64,000 nt of DNA from Cellulomonas xiejunii (GTDB lineage: Bacteria; Actinomycetota; Actinomycetes; Actinomycetales; Cellulomonadaceae): the NCBI RefSeq assembly GCF_024508315.1, contig NZ_CP101987.1:558001-622000 (forward strand), read 5' to 3'. The notes under the pieces are model-generated. The model saw nothing but the letters and a program-made list of their open reading frames with translations, had not been told where the DNA came from and searched no databases. A program made the position numbers and the translations under genes. Shown piece by piece: positions 51,239 to 60,655 of this stretch (positions are counted from its first letter, which is position 1; the number at the start of each line of letters is the position of its first letter).

Positions 51239-53764
51239 CTTCTGCATCGCCCGGTAGAGGTGGCTCTCGACCGTGCGCACCGACAGGTAGAGGCGGGAGG
51301 CGATCTGCCGGTTGCTCAGGCCCTCGCGGGCCAGCGCCGCGATCTCCGCCTCCCGCCCTGTGAGCGGCGCCGACCGGGCCTGGGGACGGCCCAGGGACTC
51401 GGCGACGGCCGACCCGGCGACCGCACGCACCTGCTCCTCGGTGAGCTCGCCACGCCCCTCCTCGACCGCGCGCCGCCGGGCGACGTCGAGCGCGACGTGC
51501 ACGAGCGGTCCGGGGACGCGCATCATCGCCACGGCCGCCAGCACCTCGGTGCTCGTCCCCTGCGAGATCGTGCGGTGCAGGTGGACGAGCGGCCGTACGA
51601 TCGTGAGCCGCGTCCGGGCGCACAGCTCCTCCAGCCGGGCCAGCCGGTCCGGGGTCAGCTCGAGGGGCGCGAACGACCAGCACAGTGCGGCGCTGGCGAG
51701 CCGCCCCACCGCGAGCTGCTCCTCGCCGGCGGCCCACAGAGGCTCGCCGTCGGGCGGCTCGGCGCCCCCGGACCGGAAGTACGCGACCTCCGCGGTCGCC
51801 CACGGCAAGGCGAAGTCGAGCGCCGGCAGGTACGGGCGCGGGGTCGCCCGCAGCTCGTCGAGCAGGGCGGCCGCGAGGTCGGTCTCGCCGCGGCGCGCCC
51901 GCAGAGTCGCCGCGAGCGCGAGGATCCGCTCGTCGTACGGGCTCTGGACGGGACCGCACCGCCCCATCTGCAGCACGACGCTCAGCGTCCGGCGCGCGCC
52001 CTCGTGGTCGCCCTGGACGAACAGGCCCGTCGCGAGGCCGCGCGCGGCCAGCCGCACCCCGAGCATGCTGAGGTCGTCGTACGCCGCGCTGAGCCGCTCG
52101 CGCCACCAGTCGATCGCGTCGTCGACCTGCCCGGCGAGCAGCAGGGCGTCGCCCCGCAGCGCGTCGAGCTGGTGGCCGATCGCGTGCTGACGCCGCGAGC
52201 CACCCCAGCCGTCCAGCAGCTCGAGCGCGCGGTCCGGCGCGCCGGTCTCGACGGCAGCCTGCACCTGCAGGACGAGCACGAAGTCACGCAGCGGCGCCGG
52301 CACGTGCGCGCCCTCGAGGTCGGCGACGCCCACCGTCGACGGCTCCAGGGCGTAGAGCCGCTCCAGGGCGTCGAGGACCCTGTCCTCCAGCTCGGGCAGC
52401 ACGAGCCGCCCCGTGGGCCCGGGGTCGTGCGTCATCCCGTCGCGCAGGGTGCCGCCCGTGGCCGCGGCCCACTGGCCACGCAGCAGCACGTACGAGCCGA
52501 GGTCGTCGGGGTCGTCGGTGGGGGAGGGGACCGTCCCCTGGAGGATCTCGTCCACGTCGATCGACGTGAAGTTGTCCAGCAGGCGCAGCCGCAGCAGCGA
52601 CAGCGCGGTCGCCAGGTCACGCTTGTCGAGCCAGGCCCGGTACCGCTGCGAGGCCTGCGTGCGCACCGACTCCGTGAGGATGGCGACCTGCTGCGGCGCC
52701 GGCCAGGACGTCGCGTCCTCGCCGGTCACGTCGACGCCCGCCGGCAGCGCGAGGGCGGGCGGGGGGAGCACGCCGGTCCCCAGGGTCCCGTCCGCGAGCG
52801 CCCGCAGGTCGGCGTGGGCGCGGGGCGACAGCCGCAGGCGCAGCACCTGCCCGAGCGCGGGCGGGCTCACCGTGACCGTCGGCTCACGGCCGCCCTCGTG
52901 GACGGCGACCCGCCCGGCGGCGTCGAGTGCCGCGAGGGTGTCCGCGCCGACCAGTCGCCGGGCGGTGGCGAGGTCCACCAGGCCGAACCAGGCCAGGACC
53001 TCCAGACCGCGCCGCGAGGTCTCCGACAGGTCGGCGAGGAGCCCGAGAGCGACGGCGTCGGCGCGGACCATGTCCAGGGCGCCCGTCTGCGCCCACCGAC
53101 CGCTCACGCGGGCGACGACGCCCGCGTCGACCGCCGCGCGGACGAGCGCGACCGCGACGCGCGGGTTGCCGCCGGAGCGTCCGGCCACGACGGACGCGAG
53201 GTGCCCCTCGACCTGGCCGCCGAGGCGCTCGGCGAGGAGCGCGGACGTCGCGCTGACGCCCAGGGGGCCGACCCGGACGACGACGGCGTCCCGCACCAGG
53301 TCGGGAGCCGCGGCGTCCACGTCCGTCCCGCAGGGTGCGGTGAGCACCACGGCGACCCGGCTCGCGTGGCGTCGCGCGACCGCGGCGACCACCGCGGCCG
53401 ACGCGCCGTCGAGCAGGTGGACGTCGTCGACGAGGACGGCAGCCTGACCGCTGCCCACGGCCTCGGCCAGGGCGGTCGTGGCCTCGGCGAGGCCCCACCG
53501 GGCGCCGCTGCGGGGGCGCAGCGTGGGGTGGGTGGAGAACGCGGCGAGGGGCAGGTCGCGCGCGCCATGGTGGGCGGCGAGGCTGACGACGGCGGTCCCG
53601 GTGCCGCGCAGACGTTCCGCGAGCGTGGCGAGGAGGGTGGTGCGGCCGGAGCCGACGTCGCCCAGGAGCAGGACGTCCCTGTCCGCCCGGACGTGCCGTG
53701 CTGCCGCCTCGAGCGCGTCCTCGTGGAGCTGGACCGTGCCTGCTTGCTGGGTGGTTTCGCCCAT
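51176..53764 (-). CDS. Large LuxR-family regulator with ATPase-like N terminus
   Basis: The 862-residue protein starts at ATG 53764. It has a P-loop-like GDVGSGRTTLLATLA, the Walker B-like AAVLVDDVHLLDGAS and a long helical middle, and ends in a LuxR helix-turn-helix (LTGREAEIAALAREGLSNRQ, then LSVRTVESHLYRAMQKLGVS). The P-loop ends GRTT instead of the usual GKT, so ATP hydrolysis is in doubt. It is convergent with the SipW gene and overlaps its end by 63 bases, and divergent from glgP. Confidence 0.88.
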   Translation of the reverse strand: MGETTQQAGTVQLHEDALEAAARHVRADRDVLLLGDVGSGRTTLLATLAERLRGTGTAVVSLAAHHGARDLPLAAFSTHPTLRPRSGARWGLAEATTALAEAVGSGQAAVLVDDVHLLDGASAAVVAAVARRHASRVAVVLTAPCGTDVDAAAPDLVRDAVVVRVGPLGVSATSALLAERLGGQVEGHLASVVAGRSGGNPRVAVALVRAAVDAGVVARVSGRWAQTGALDMVRADAVALGLLADLSETSRRGLEVLAWFGLVDLATARRLVGADTLAALDAAGRVAVHEGGREPTVTVSPPALGQVLRLRLSPRAHADLRALADGTLGTGVLPPPALALPAGVDVTGEDATSWPAPQQVAILTESVRTQASQRYRAWLDKRDLATALSLLRLRLLDNFTSIDVDEILQGTVPSPTDDPDDLGSYVLLRGQWAAATGGTLRDGMTHDPGPTGRLVLPELEDRVLDALERLYALEPSTVGVADLEGAHVPAPLRDFVLVLQVQAAVETGAPDRALELLDGWGGSRRQHAIGHQLDALRGDALLLAGQVDDAIDWWRERLSAAYDDLSMLGVRLAARGLATGLFVQGDHEGARRTLSVVLQMGRCGPVQSPYDERILALAATLRARRGETDLAAALLDELRATPRPYLPALDFALPWATAEVAYFRSGGAEPPDGEPLWAAGEEQLAVGRLASAALCWSFAPLELTPDRLARLEELCARTRLTIVRPLVHLHRTISQGTSTEVLAAVAMMRVPGPLVHVALDVARRRAVEEGRGELTEEQVRAVAGSAVAESLGRPQARSAPLTGREAEIAALAREGLSNRQIASRLYLSVRTVESHLYRAMQKLGVSDRALLGELDGAVVATG

Positions 53765-53938
53765 CGTCCCAGGATGGCCTGATCGGACGTTTCCTGCCGG
53801 ATCGACCCGCGGTGCCGGGTCCTGCACGTGAGACAGGGCACAAAGACACGCCGTGAGACACGCGGTTGGGGCAGTTCGTGGGGGATTGCCCAAGCGCTCG
53901 CCTGGATTCACCGGCAACAGGGAACTACCGTTGCGCAA

Positions 53939-56422
53939 GTGACTGAGAACCGTGCCAACAACAGTGCGCCGGTGACGGCCCCGCACCACTCCGTCGAGGG
54001 CTTCGTCAAGGAGTTCCTCCGCGAGCTGCACTACGGGCAGGGCGTCACCATGGAGCGCGCCAGCGTCAACGACCAGTACCTCGCGCTCGCCCGCACCGTC
54101 CGTGAGTACCTCATGGCGCGCTGGCTCGAGACGGTGCGTCGCCAGCGCGACGCGCAGGCCAAGTCGGTGGCGTACCTGTCGGCGGAGTACCTGCTCGGGC
54201 GCCAGCTCGACAACGCGCTCCTGGCGACCGACATGGCCGAGATCGTCGAGGAGGGCCTCGCCTCCCTCGGCATCGAGCTGGCCACGCTGCGCGACCAGGA
54301 GGTCGAGCCCGGCCTCGGCAACGGCGGCCTCGGGCGCCTCGCTGCGTGCTTCGTCGACTCCCTGGCGACGATGAGCGTCCCGTGCATCGGCTACGGCATC
54401 CGCTACGAGTACGGGATCTTCCGCCAGACGTTCGTCGACGGCTTCCAGGTCGAGAAGGCCGACTCGTGGCTGACCCTCGGTGCGCCGTGGGAGTTCCCCC
54501 ACCCCGAGTCGGCGGTGACCGTGCACTTCGGCGGGTCGACCGAGCGGTACACGGACGACGACGGTGTCGAGCGCAGCCGCTGGGTCCCCGCGTGGGACGT
54601 GCTCGGCGTGCCCTACAACTACATGGTCCCGGGTTACCAGAACGGCCGCGTGAACACGCTGCGGCTGTGGAGCGCGCAGGCCACCGAGGCGTTCGACCTC
54701 GCGATCTTCAACTCCGGTGAGTACGTCGACGCCGTGCGCTCGCAGACGTTCGCGGAGAACATCTCCAAGGTGCTCTACCCGGAGGACTCCACGCCGCAGG
54801 GCAAGGAGCTGCGGCTGCAGCAGCAGTACTTCTTCGTCGCCTGCTCGATCCGTGACTTCATCGAGAACGTCCTGCCCGACGACTTCGACCTGCACCGGCT
54901 GCCCGAGCGCATCATCTTCCAGCTCAACGACACCCACCCGGTGATCGCGGTCCCCGAGCTCATGCGCATCCTCGTGGACGAGAAGAAGTGGGACTGGGAC
55001 GAGGCCTGGGCCGTGACCCAGAAGTGTTTCGCGTACACCTGTCACACCCTGCTGCCCGAGGCCCTGGAGGTCTGGCCGGTCGCGCTGCTGGGCAAGCTGC
55101 TGCCGCGCCACCTCGAGATCATCTACCGCATCAACGACGACTTCCTCGCCGAGGTCGCGCAGCGCTACCCCGGTGACGAGCTGCGCCTGCGGCGGATGTC
55201 GATCATCGCCGAGCACCCCGAGCGCTCGGTGCGCATGGCGTACCTCGCGACCATCGCGGGCTCCAAGGTCAACGGGGTCGCCGCGCTGCACTCGCAGCTG
55301 CTGCGCGACAAGGTCCTGCCCGACTTCTCGGAGTACTGGCCGGACAAGTTCACCAACGTCACGAACGGCGTCACGCCCCGCCGGTTCGTGCGCCTGGCGA
55401 ACCCGGCGCTGTCGGAGCTCATCACCGACGCGATCGGCCCCGGCTGGATCACGGACCTCGCGCGCCTGCGCGAGATGGAGCCGTTGGCCGACGACCAGGA
55501 GTTCCGCGAGAAGTTCCGCGCGGTGAAGGCGCACAACAAGCAGCGCCTGAGCGTGCTGCTCCAGCGCCGCGACGGCATCACGCTGCCCGCTGACGCGATG
55601 CTCGACGTCATGGTCAAGCGCCTGCACGAGTACAAGCGTCAGACGCTCAAGGTGCTGCACATCGTGTCGCTCTACGAGCAGATCATCAGCGGCGAGCTGG
55701 ACCCGACGTCGATCCCGCCGCGCGTGTTCGCGTTCGGTGCCAAGGCTGCGCCTGGCTACAAGATGGCCAAGCAGACGATCGCGCTGATCAACCACGTCGG
55801 ACGCACGGTGAACGAGGACCCGCGCGTCAAGGGTGCGCTCACCGTCGTGTTCCCGCCCAACTACAACGTGACGCTGGCCGAGACGCTGATCCCGGCGGCC
55901 GACCTGTCCGAGCAGATCTCGCTCGCGGGCAAGGAGGCGTCCGGCACCGGCAACATGAAGTTCGCGCTCAACGGCGCCCTGACGATCGGCACGGACGACG
56001 GCGCGAACGTCGAGATCCGCGAGCTCGTCGGCGACGAGAACTTCTTCCTCTTCGGGCTGCTCGAGCCGGAGGTCGAGGAGCTCGTCACCGCGGGCTACCA
56101 GCCCTCCAAGTTCTACGAGGAGAACCCGACGCTGCGCCGGGCGATCGACCGCATCGCGTCCGGCACGTTCGCCGGCGGCGACCGCACGGTCTTCGAGCCC
56201 ATCGTGTCGAACCTGCTGTACGAGGACCGGTTCCTGGTCCTGGCGGACTTCCAGTCGTACCTCGACGCGCAGGCCCGCGTCGACGCCGCGTACCAGGACA
56301 CCGAGGCGTGGACCCGGTCCGCGATCCTCAACGTCGCCCGGTCCGGGTACTTCTCCTCCGACCGCGCGATGTGGGACTACATCGACCGCATCTGGCACTC
56401 GCAGCCGCTCGTCGCGCGCTGA
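53939..56422 (+). CDS. glgP: Glycogen phosphorylase
   Basis: The 827-residue protein releases glucose 1-phosphate from glycogen. It has AYLSAEYLLGRQLDNAL, GLGNGGLGRLAACFVDSLAT, VTNGVTPRRFV, VKRLHEYKRQTLKVLHI and the PLP Lys in EASGTGNMKFALNGALTIGT. Length equals the MalP/GlgP family norm. GTG at 53939 was preferred to the longer frame from 53828: a TACCGT hexamer about 7 bases before it suggests a leaderless mRNA. A strong hairpin follows the gene. Confidence 0.95.
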   Translation: MTENRANNSAPVTAPHHSVEGFVKEFLRELHYGQGVTMERASVNDQYLALARTVREYLMARWLETVRRQRDAQAKSVAYLSAEYLLGRQLDNALLATDMAEIVEEGLASLGIELATLRDQEVEPGLGNGGLGRLAACFVDSLATMSVPCIGYGIRYEYGIFRQTFVDGFQVEKADSWLTLGAPWEFPHPESAVTVHFGGSTERYTDDDGVERSRWVPAWDVLGVPYNYMVPGYQNGRVNTLRLWSAQATEAFDLAIFNSGEYVDAVRSQTFAENISKVLYPEDSTPQGKELRLQQQYFFVACSIRDFIENVLPDDFDLHRLPERIIFQLNDTHPVIAVPELMRILVDEKKWDWDEAWAVTQKCFAYTCHTLLPEALEVWPVALLGKLLPRHLEIIYRINDDFLAEVAQRYPGDELRLRRMSIIAEHPERSVRMAYLATIAGSKVNGVAALHSQLLRDKVLPDFSEYWPDKFTNVTNGVTPRRFVRLANPALSELITDAIGPGWITDLARLREMEPLADDQEFREKFRAVKAHNKQRLSVLLQRRDGITLPADAMLDVMVKRLHEYKRQTLKVLHIVSLYEQIISGELDPTSIPPRVFAFGAKAAPGYKMAKQTIALINHVGRTVNEDPRVKGALTVVFPPNYNVTLAETLIPAADLSEQISLAGKEASGTGNMKFALNGALTIGTDDGANVEIRELVGDENFFLFGLLEPEVEELVTAGYQPSKFYEENPTLRRAIDRIASGTFAGGDRTVFEPIVSNLLYEDRFLVLADFQSYLDAQARVDAAYQDTEAWTRSAILNVARSGYFSSDRAMWDYIDRIWHSQPLVAR

Positions 56423-56481
56423 CGCACTCGTCCTGGCGCTCGCTCGCCGGGCGACAGCACCGTCACAGCAGCACCCTCACC

Positions 56482-56520
56482 GACGCCCGGTCGGTCACCT
56501 CAGGTGACCGACCGGGCGTC
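56482..56520 (+). terminator. Terminator after glgP
   Basis: GACGCCCGGTCGGTCACC (56482-56499) and its complement (56503-56520) form a perfect 18-base stem with loop TCA. The same sequence recurs after the next gene (58188-58235), including the CAGCAGCACC that precedes it. The 327 bases from the glgP stop to the next start hold this terminator and an otherwise plain leader region. Confidence 0.88.
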
Positions 56521-56749
56521 CGCGTGTCCGGGTCACCTGGTCGTGCGCGGGTCGCCCGCTCGTTCATCACGATCGTGGACGCGCGTCACGAGGTTCACTC
56601 GTCTGCGCTGTCCGGTTGCTCCGATACCCCCGATCCGTGGTGCTTTCACCCAGGTGACCTGCGGTGACGCCGCTTCTACCCTGCGAGGTGCAGCGCCACC
56701 AGCAACCTGCCCGGCTCCTTTGCGAGGGACGGGCATGAAGGAGCACCTC

Positions 56750-58174
56750 GTGTCCCCCACCCCGTTCCGACGAGCCGCGGCAGTCGTCGCGCTCTCGTTC
56801 CTCGCGCTGGGCGCCGGCTCGCTCGGCGCCCAGGCCGTGACCGAGACCCCGACCGTGGCCGCATGCACCGGCACGGTCACCGGGCCGACGTACACGAGCC
56901 TCGACGACCCGACCATCGAGAAGACGCTCACGAACGGCACGGCGGCGATCGTCGACGGTGGCGTCGCGATCAGCGCGACCAACGGCCACGTCGCGTTCAC
57001 CGACTACGGCATCACGCCCTTCGCGCTCAGCGCGGCCGGTAGCCCGTCGCTGGACTACACCGCGACGAGCGGCCAGCTGCCCGGCCTGACGATGTCGTTC
57101 TCGCTGGAGGGCGCCTGGGCCGGCACGCTCGTCCACGAGCCGGACGTCTACGGCGCCGACCAGTGGTGGAGCACGCGTCCGGTGGGCGGGTTCGAGCGCG
57201 CCGAGCTGTTCACGCTGAACGAGCTGCTCGCGCAGGAGCCTGACGCCATGATCATGGGCGTCGGGTTCTCGCTCGGCTCGGGTGCGACCGGCGCGGGCAC
57301 CGTGCACGGCTTCACGGTCGGCTGCACGACCTACGCGTTCGACGTCACGGCCACCCCGACCCCGACGCCGACTCCCACGGCGACGCCGACGGTGGCCCCC
57401 ACGTCGACCCCGGCGCCCAGCGCGTCGCCCACTCCCGGCGCCGTCCCGGTGCCGGCCCTCGACATCGTCCAGCCGACGTGCAACGGCACGACCGTCGTCC
57501 CCAACGGCAGCATCGGCATCAGCCCCGCGAGCACGGTCGTGTGGGCCGTCGTCGTCGCAGGCTCGGACGGCGAGTCGGACGAGGACTACATCGCCGAGTC
57601 GGAGGAGGGTGAGGCGCGCGTCGTCGCGGTCGCACCCGGCACCTACGAGGTCTGGGCGCTGACGGTCGACGGCGAGTTCGGTGACCTCGGCGACTGGCAG
57701 GCGGACGACTACTTCATCTACCGGACCGTGACCATCAACGCGTTCACCGGTCCCTGCCCGGCCGTCACGTCGTGGACGCCGTCGGCCGACCAGCTGACGG
57801 CCGCCAACCAGGGCGGCTTCACCGCCCCGGCGCGGGTCAACCAGGGTGGGGCGGTGACCCTGGGCGGTCTGCCGGCCGGTGCCCGGGTGCGTACGTTCCT
57901 GTTCTCCGTGCCGACGGACCTCGGTGCGGCCACGGTGGCCGCTGACGGCACCCTGAAGGTCACGATCCCGGCGGGCACCACGGTCGGTACCCACCGGATC
58001 GCGGTGTACCAGGCGGACGGCACGCTCATCGGCTGGCGGTCCGTCGAGGTCGTGGCAGCCGGGCAGCAGCTCGCCGTCACGGGTGTCGACCCGCGTGCGG
58101 GGATCCTCGCAGGCGCGGTGCTCGTCGTGGCCGGTGGTGCGCTCGTCGTGGCCCGCCGCCGCCTGGCGAGCTGA
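56750..58174 (+). CDS. Secreted protein with LAVTG sorting signal
   Basis: The protein of about 474 residues has a signal peptide (PFRRAAAVVALSFLALGAGS), two beta domains separated by a Thr-Pro-rich linker (PTPTPTPTATPTVAPTSTPA) and a C-terminal LAVTG motif followed by a hydrophobic helix and RRRLAS. LAxTG is the class E sortase motif, so it is probably attached to the cell wall. GTG at 56750 has AAGGAG 6 bases before it; ATG at 56735 is an alternative. No ligand or enzyme motif was recognised. Confidence 0.87.
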   Translation: MSPTPFRRAAAVVALSFLALGAGSLGAQAVTETPTVAACTGTVTGPTYTSLDDPTIEKTLTNGTAAIVDGGVAISATNGHVAFTDYGITPFALSAAGSPSLDYTATSGQLPGLTMSFSLEGAWAGTLVHEPDVYGADQWWSTRPVGGFERAELFTLNELLAQEPDAMIMGVGFSLGSGATGAGTVHGFTVGCTTYAFDVTATPTPTPTPTATPTVAPTSTPAPSASPTPGAVPVPALDIVQPTCNGTTVVPNGSIGISPASTVVWAVVVAGSDGESDEDYIAESEEGEARVVAVAPGTYEVWALTVDGEFGDLGDWQADDYFIYRTVTINAFTGPCPAVTSWTPSADQLTAANQGGFTAPARVNQGGAVTLGGLPAGARVRTFLFSVPTDLGAATVAADGTLKVTIPAGTTVGTHRIAVYQADGTLIGWRSVEVVAAGQQLAVTGVDPRAGILAGAVLVVAGGALVVARRRLAS

Positions 58175-58187
58175 CGCAGCAGCACCT

Positions 58188-58235
58188 CGACGACGCCCGG
58201 TCGGTCACCTCACGGTGACCGGTCGGGCGTCGTCG
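58188..58235 (+). terminator. Terminator after the LAVTG protein gene
   Basis: A 22-base stem (58188-58209 with 58214-58235, two G-T positions) closes a 4-base loop. Its first half repeats the glgP terminator (GACGCCCGGTCGGTCACCTC). Confidence 0.8.
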
Positions 58236-58280
58236 CGTCCGGGCGCGTCGTCGAGCCGGGACGTGCGGCGCGAGGGCGGC

Positions 58281-59015
58281 TCAGCGCCGCTTGCGCGGCG
58301 GGGTGCGGCGCGGCGCGGGGCGGGGCGTCCGCGCCGCGTGGCGCGACGGTGCGGGCGCCTTCGCCGGGGAGGCGGCCGGGGCCTGGGTGCCGGCCCCACG
58401 GGAGCTGCCGGCGGTGCGTCCCCGCACGATGCCGACGAGCTCCTGCGCGTGCGGGTGCTCGGTGTCCGTGCGCCACACGAGCACGACCGGTGAGCCCGGC
58501 GCGTCGGGGACGACCCGCACCGCGGTGCCGCGGCGGTCGTGCAGCCGCGCGAGGGAGTGCGGCACCAGCAGGACGCCCGCACCGTTGGCGACGAGGTCCG
58601 CGGCGGTGGGTACGTCGGGCACGTCGAGCACCTCGACCTCCGGGGGCTGCCACCCGAGGACGTCGTCACCGGGGACGAGCAGCGTCTCGCCCGCGAGATC
58701 GGGCACGTCGACCTCGCCGACGACGGTGAGCACGTGGTCCTTGCGCACGACGACGACGGTCTGCTCGGTCCACAGCGGCACCACCGCCCAGCCGGTCGCG
58801 GTGCTGGGCGGCGTGGCGGGCAGCCCGGACGGTCGTGCGTCGGCCCCGGCGGGGGGCAGTCGCAGCACGGCCGCGTCGACGTCGCCGCGCAGCACCGCGT
58901 CGACCGCATCGGACGCCCCCGCGTGCACGACCTCCAGCGGGTCGTCCGGGAGGCGCTCACGCCACACCCGCGCCCAGCGGTCGGGGCTCGTGCCGGGTAC
59001 CAGGAGCAGCCTCAT
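58281..59015 (-). CDS. LysR-substrate-domain-like protein lacking a DNA-binding domain
   Basis: The 244-residue protein starts MRLLLVPGTSPDRWARVWRE and looks like the effector-binding half of a LysR regulator (DDPLEVVHAGASDAVDAVLRG, TVVVVRKDHVLTVVGEVDV, AADLVANGAGVLLVPHSLAR). No helix-turn-helix precedes it: the ATG at 59015 overlaps the trmB stop. The C-terminal 45 residues are Lys/Arg/Pro/Ala-rich. It may bind a small ligand or act as a partner protein. Confidence 0.72.
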   Translation of the reverse strand: MRLLLVPGTSPDRWARVWRERLPDDPLEVVHAGASDAVDAVLRGDVDAAVLRLPPAGADARPSGLPATPPSTATGWAVVPLWTEQTVVVVRKDHVLTVVGEVDVPDLAGETLLVPGDDVLGWQPPEVEVLDVPDVPTAADLVANGAGVLLVPHSLARLHDRRGTAVRVVPDAPGSPVVLVWRTDTEHPHAQELVGIVRGRTAGSSRGAGTQAPAASPAKAPAPSRHAARTPRPAPRRTPPRKRR

Positions 59016-59752
59016 CGGACGCGCCGCACGATCACGTCGGTGACCTCGTGGCCCAGGTCCCGGCCGCGCTGCTCGAAACGGGTGACGGGCCGGTGCGCCG
59101 GCCGCGGCACGACGCCGCCGGCCAGGTCCGGGTCGGCGGTGAGCACGTCGCGCATCTGCTCGGCGTACGGCGCCCAGTCGGTCGCGACGTGCAGCGTCCC
59201 CCCGACGCGCAGCCGGTCGCGCAGCAGTGCGACGTGCTCGGGCTGCACGAGGCGGCGCTTGTGGTGGCGCACCTTGGGCCAGGGGTCGGGGAAGAACGCG
59301 TGCACCGCGTCGAGGCTGCCCGGCGCGACGTCGGCACGCAGCAGCCGCAGGGCGTCGCCGTGCGCGACGCGCACGTTGGTCAGGCCGTGGCGCTCGATGA
59401 GCAGCAGCAGTGCCGCCAGGCCGGGCAGGTGCGCCTCGACCGCCAACCAGTCGCGGTCGGGGTCGGCGGCGGCCATCGCGGCGGTCGCGTCGCCCATGCC
59501 GGACCCGATCTCGACGACGAGCGGCGCCGTGCGCCCGAACAGCGCGACGGTGTCGAGCAGGCCCTCGGGCGTGCGAGGCGGTGGCGCGCTCGGGTCGTCG
59601 ACCGAGAAGCCCCACCGCGGGAACAGTCGTTCGAGCGCGTCGACCCGGTCGACCCCGAGGGGGGACCGGCGGGACTTGAAGGTGCGCACCGGGTCGTGGG
59701 CGCGCGTCGCACGATGGGTGAACACGTCGATCGGGTACTGCACGGCGTCCAC
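59012..59752 (-). CDS. trmB: tRNA (guanine-N7-)-methyltransferase
   Basis: The 246-residue protein has VVEIGSGMGDATAAMAAADP (SAM site), DRDWLAVEAHLPG, the VHAFFPDPWPKVRHHKRRLV motif diagnostic for TrmB and GTLHVATDWAPYAEQM. It methylates G46 of tRNA. Start is GTG at 59752; a second GTG at 59743 is equally possible. The VOC gene ends 13 bases upstream, and the LysR-like gene overlaps the end, so these form one unit. Confidence 0.94.
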   Translation of the reverse strand: MDAVQYPIDVFTHRATRAHDPVRTFKSRRSPLGVDRVDALERLFPRWGFSVDDPSAPPPRTPEGLLDTVALFGRTAPLVVEIGSGMGDATAAMAAADPDRDWLAVEAHLPGLAALLLLIERHGLTNVRVAHGDALRLLRADVAPGSLDAVHAFFPDPWPKVRHHKRRLVQPEHVALLRDRLRVGGTLHVATDWAPYAEQMRDVLTADPDLAGGVVPRPAHRPVTRFEQRGRDLGHEVTDVIVRRVR

Positions 59753-59765
59753 CCTACGCACCGGA

Positions 59766-60545
59766 TCAGGCGACGACGTCCTCCTCGGGTGCCTGGAGCA
59801 GGGCGAGCACCTCGCCGGCGGGGCCGCGGACCAGGAGCATCCTCCCGTACGGCGTGTCCTCGGGACCGCTGACGACCTCCCCGCCCAGCTCGGCGACCCG
59901 GGGAGCGACCGCGTCCGCGTCCTGCACCGCGAGGTACCAGGTCCAGGCCGCCGGGACGTCACCCGCGCCCGGGCCGTACCCACCGATCCCGGCCGCCGGC
60001 GTCCCGCCCACGGACAGCGACGTGTACGTGAAGTCCGGCGCGCTCATGTCCTGCTGCTCGTAGCCGAACAGCTCGGTGTAGAAGCGGCGTGCCGCGGCCG
60101 GGTCGTGCGACATCTGCTCGGCCCACACGAACGCCCCGGGGGCGTCGGTGAGCTCCCACCCGGTGTGGTCACCGGCCTCCCAGAGCCCCACGAGCGCGCC
60201 GGTCGGGTCACTGAGGAGTGCCATGCGGCCCAGGGAGAGCACGGACACCGGCCCCAACGCGACGGTCGCCCCCGCCCCGACGGCGGTCGCCACGCTCGCC
60301 GCGATGTCGTCCGTCGCGAGGTACACGCACCACGCAGCGGGCTGCGGGACGTCGGACACCCGGATCCCCGCGACGACGTACCCGTCGACGGTCGCCAGGA
60401 CGTACCCGTCGGTCTCGGGCTGCCCGGGCCGCAGGTGCCAGCCGAGCAGGCCGCCGTAGAACCGCTGCGTCGGCCCGAGGTCCGTCACCGTGATGTCCGC
60501 CCAGCCGGGGACACCGGCAGGCCACGGGGTCGGGGTGACGGTCAT
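59766..60545 (-). CDS. VOC-family protein, two-domain glyoxalase-like
   Basis: The 259-residue protein has two similar halves, each a glyoxalase-fold module: DITVTDLGPTQRFYGGLLGW with the first, and QMSHDPAAARRFYTELFGY with the second, each followed by GYVVAGIRV- and GGTPAAGIGG-type strands. Such proteins may be dioxygenases, glyoxalase-like isomerases or resistance proteins; metal ligands could not be fixed. The start is ATG at 60545, and trmB follows 13 bases later. Confidence 0.85.
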   Translation of the reverse strand: MTVTPTPWPAGVPGWADITVTDLGPTQRFYGGLLGWHLRPGQPETDGYVLATVDGYVVAGIRVSDVPQPAAWCVYLATDDIAASVATAVGAGATVALGPVSVLSLGRMALLSDPTGALVGLWEAGDHTGWELTDAPGAFVWAEQMSHDPAAARRFYTELFGYEQQDMSAPDFTYTSLSVGGTPAAGIGGYGPGAGDVPAAWTWYLAVQDADAVAPRVAELGGEVVSGPEDTPYGRMLLVRGPAGEVLALLQAPEEDVVA

Positions 60546-60655
60546 GGGAGGTCCTCCGGAGGGTCGAGGTGCGGACGTCGTCCGCGGCAGGGCCAGCACA
60601 GCCAACCACCACGGCCCGCATCGCGCACAGCGGGCGCACGTGCTAGTCCGGTGCC

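Noticed and set aside
53767..56398. Open reading frame of more than 870 codons antisense to glgP, continuous with the LuxR-type regulator
   Set aside because: It is the mirror of a strongly conserved gene in GC-rich DNA. Its residues are the Arg/Val/Asp/Gly pattern of shadow frames, and the regulator has a clear ATG at 53764.
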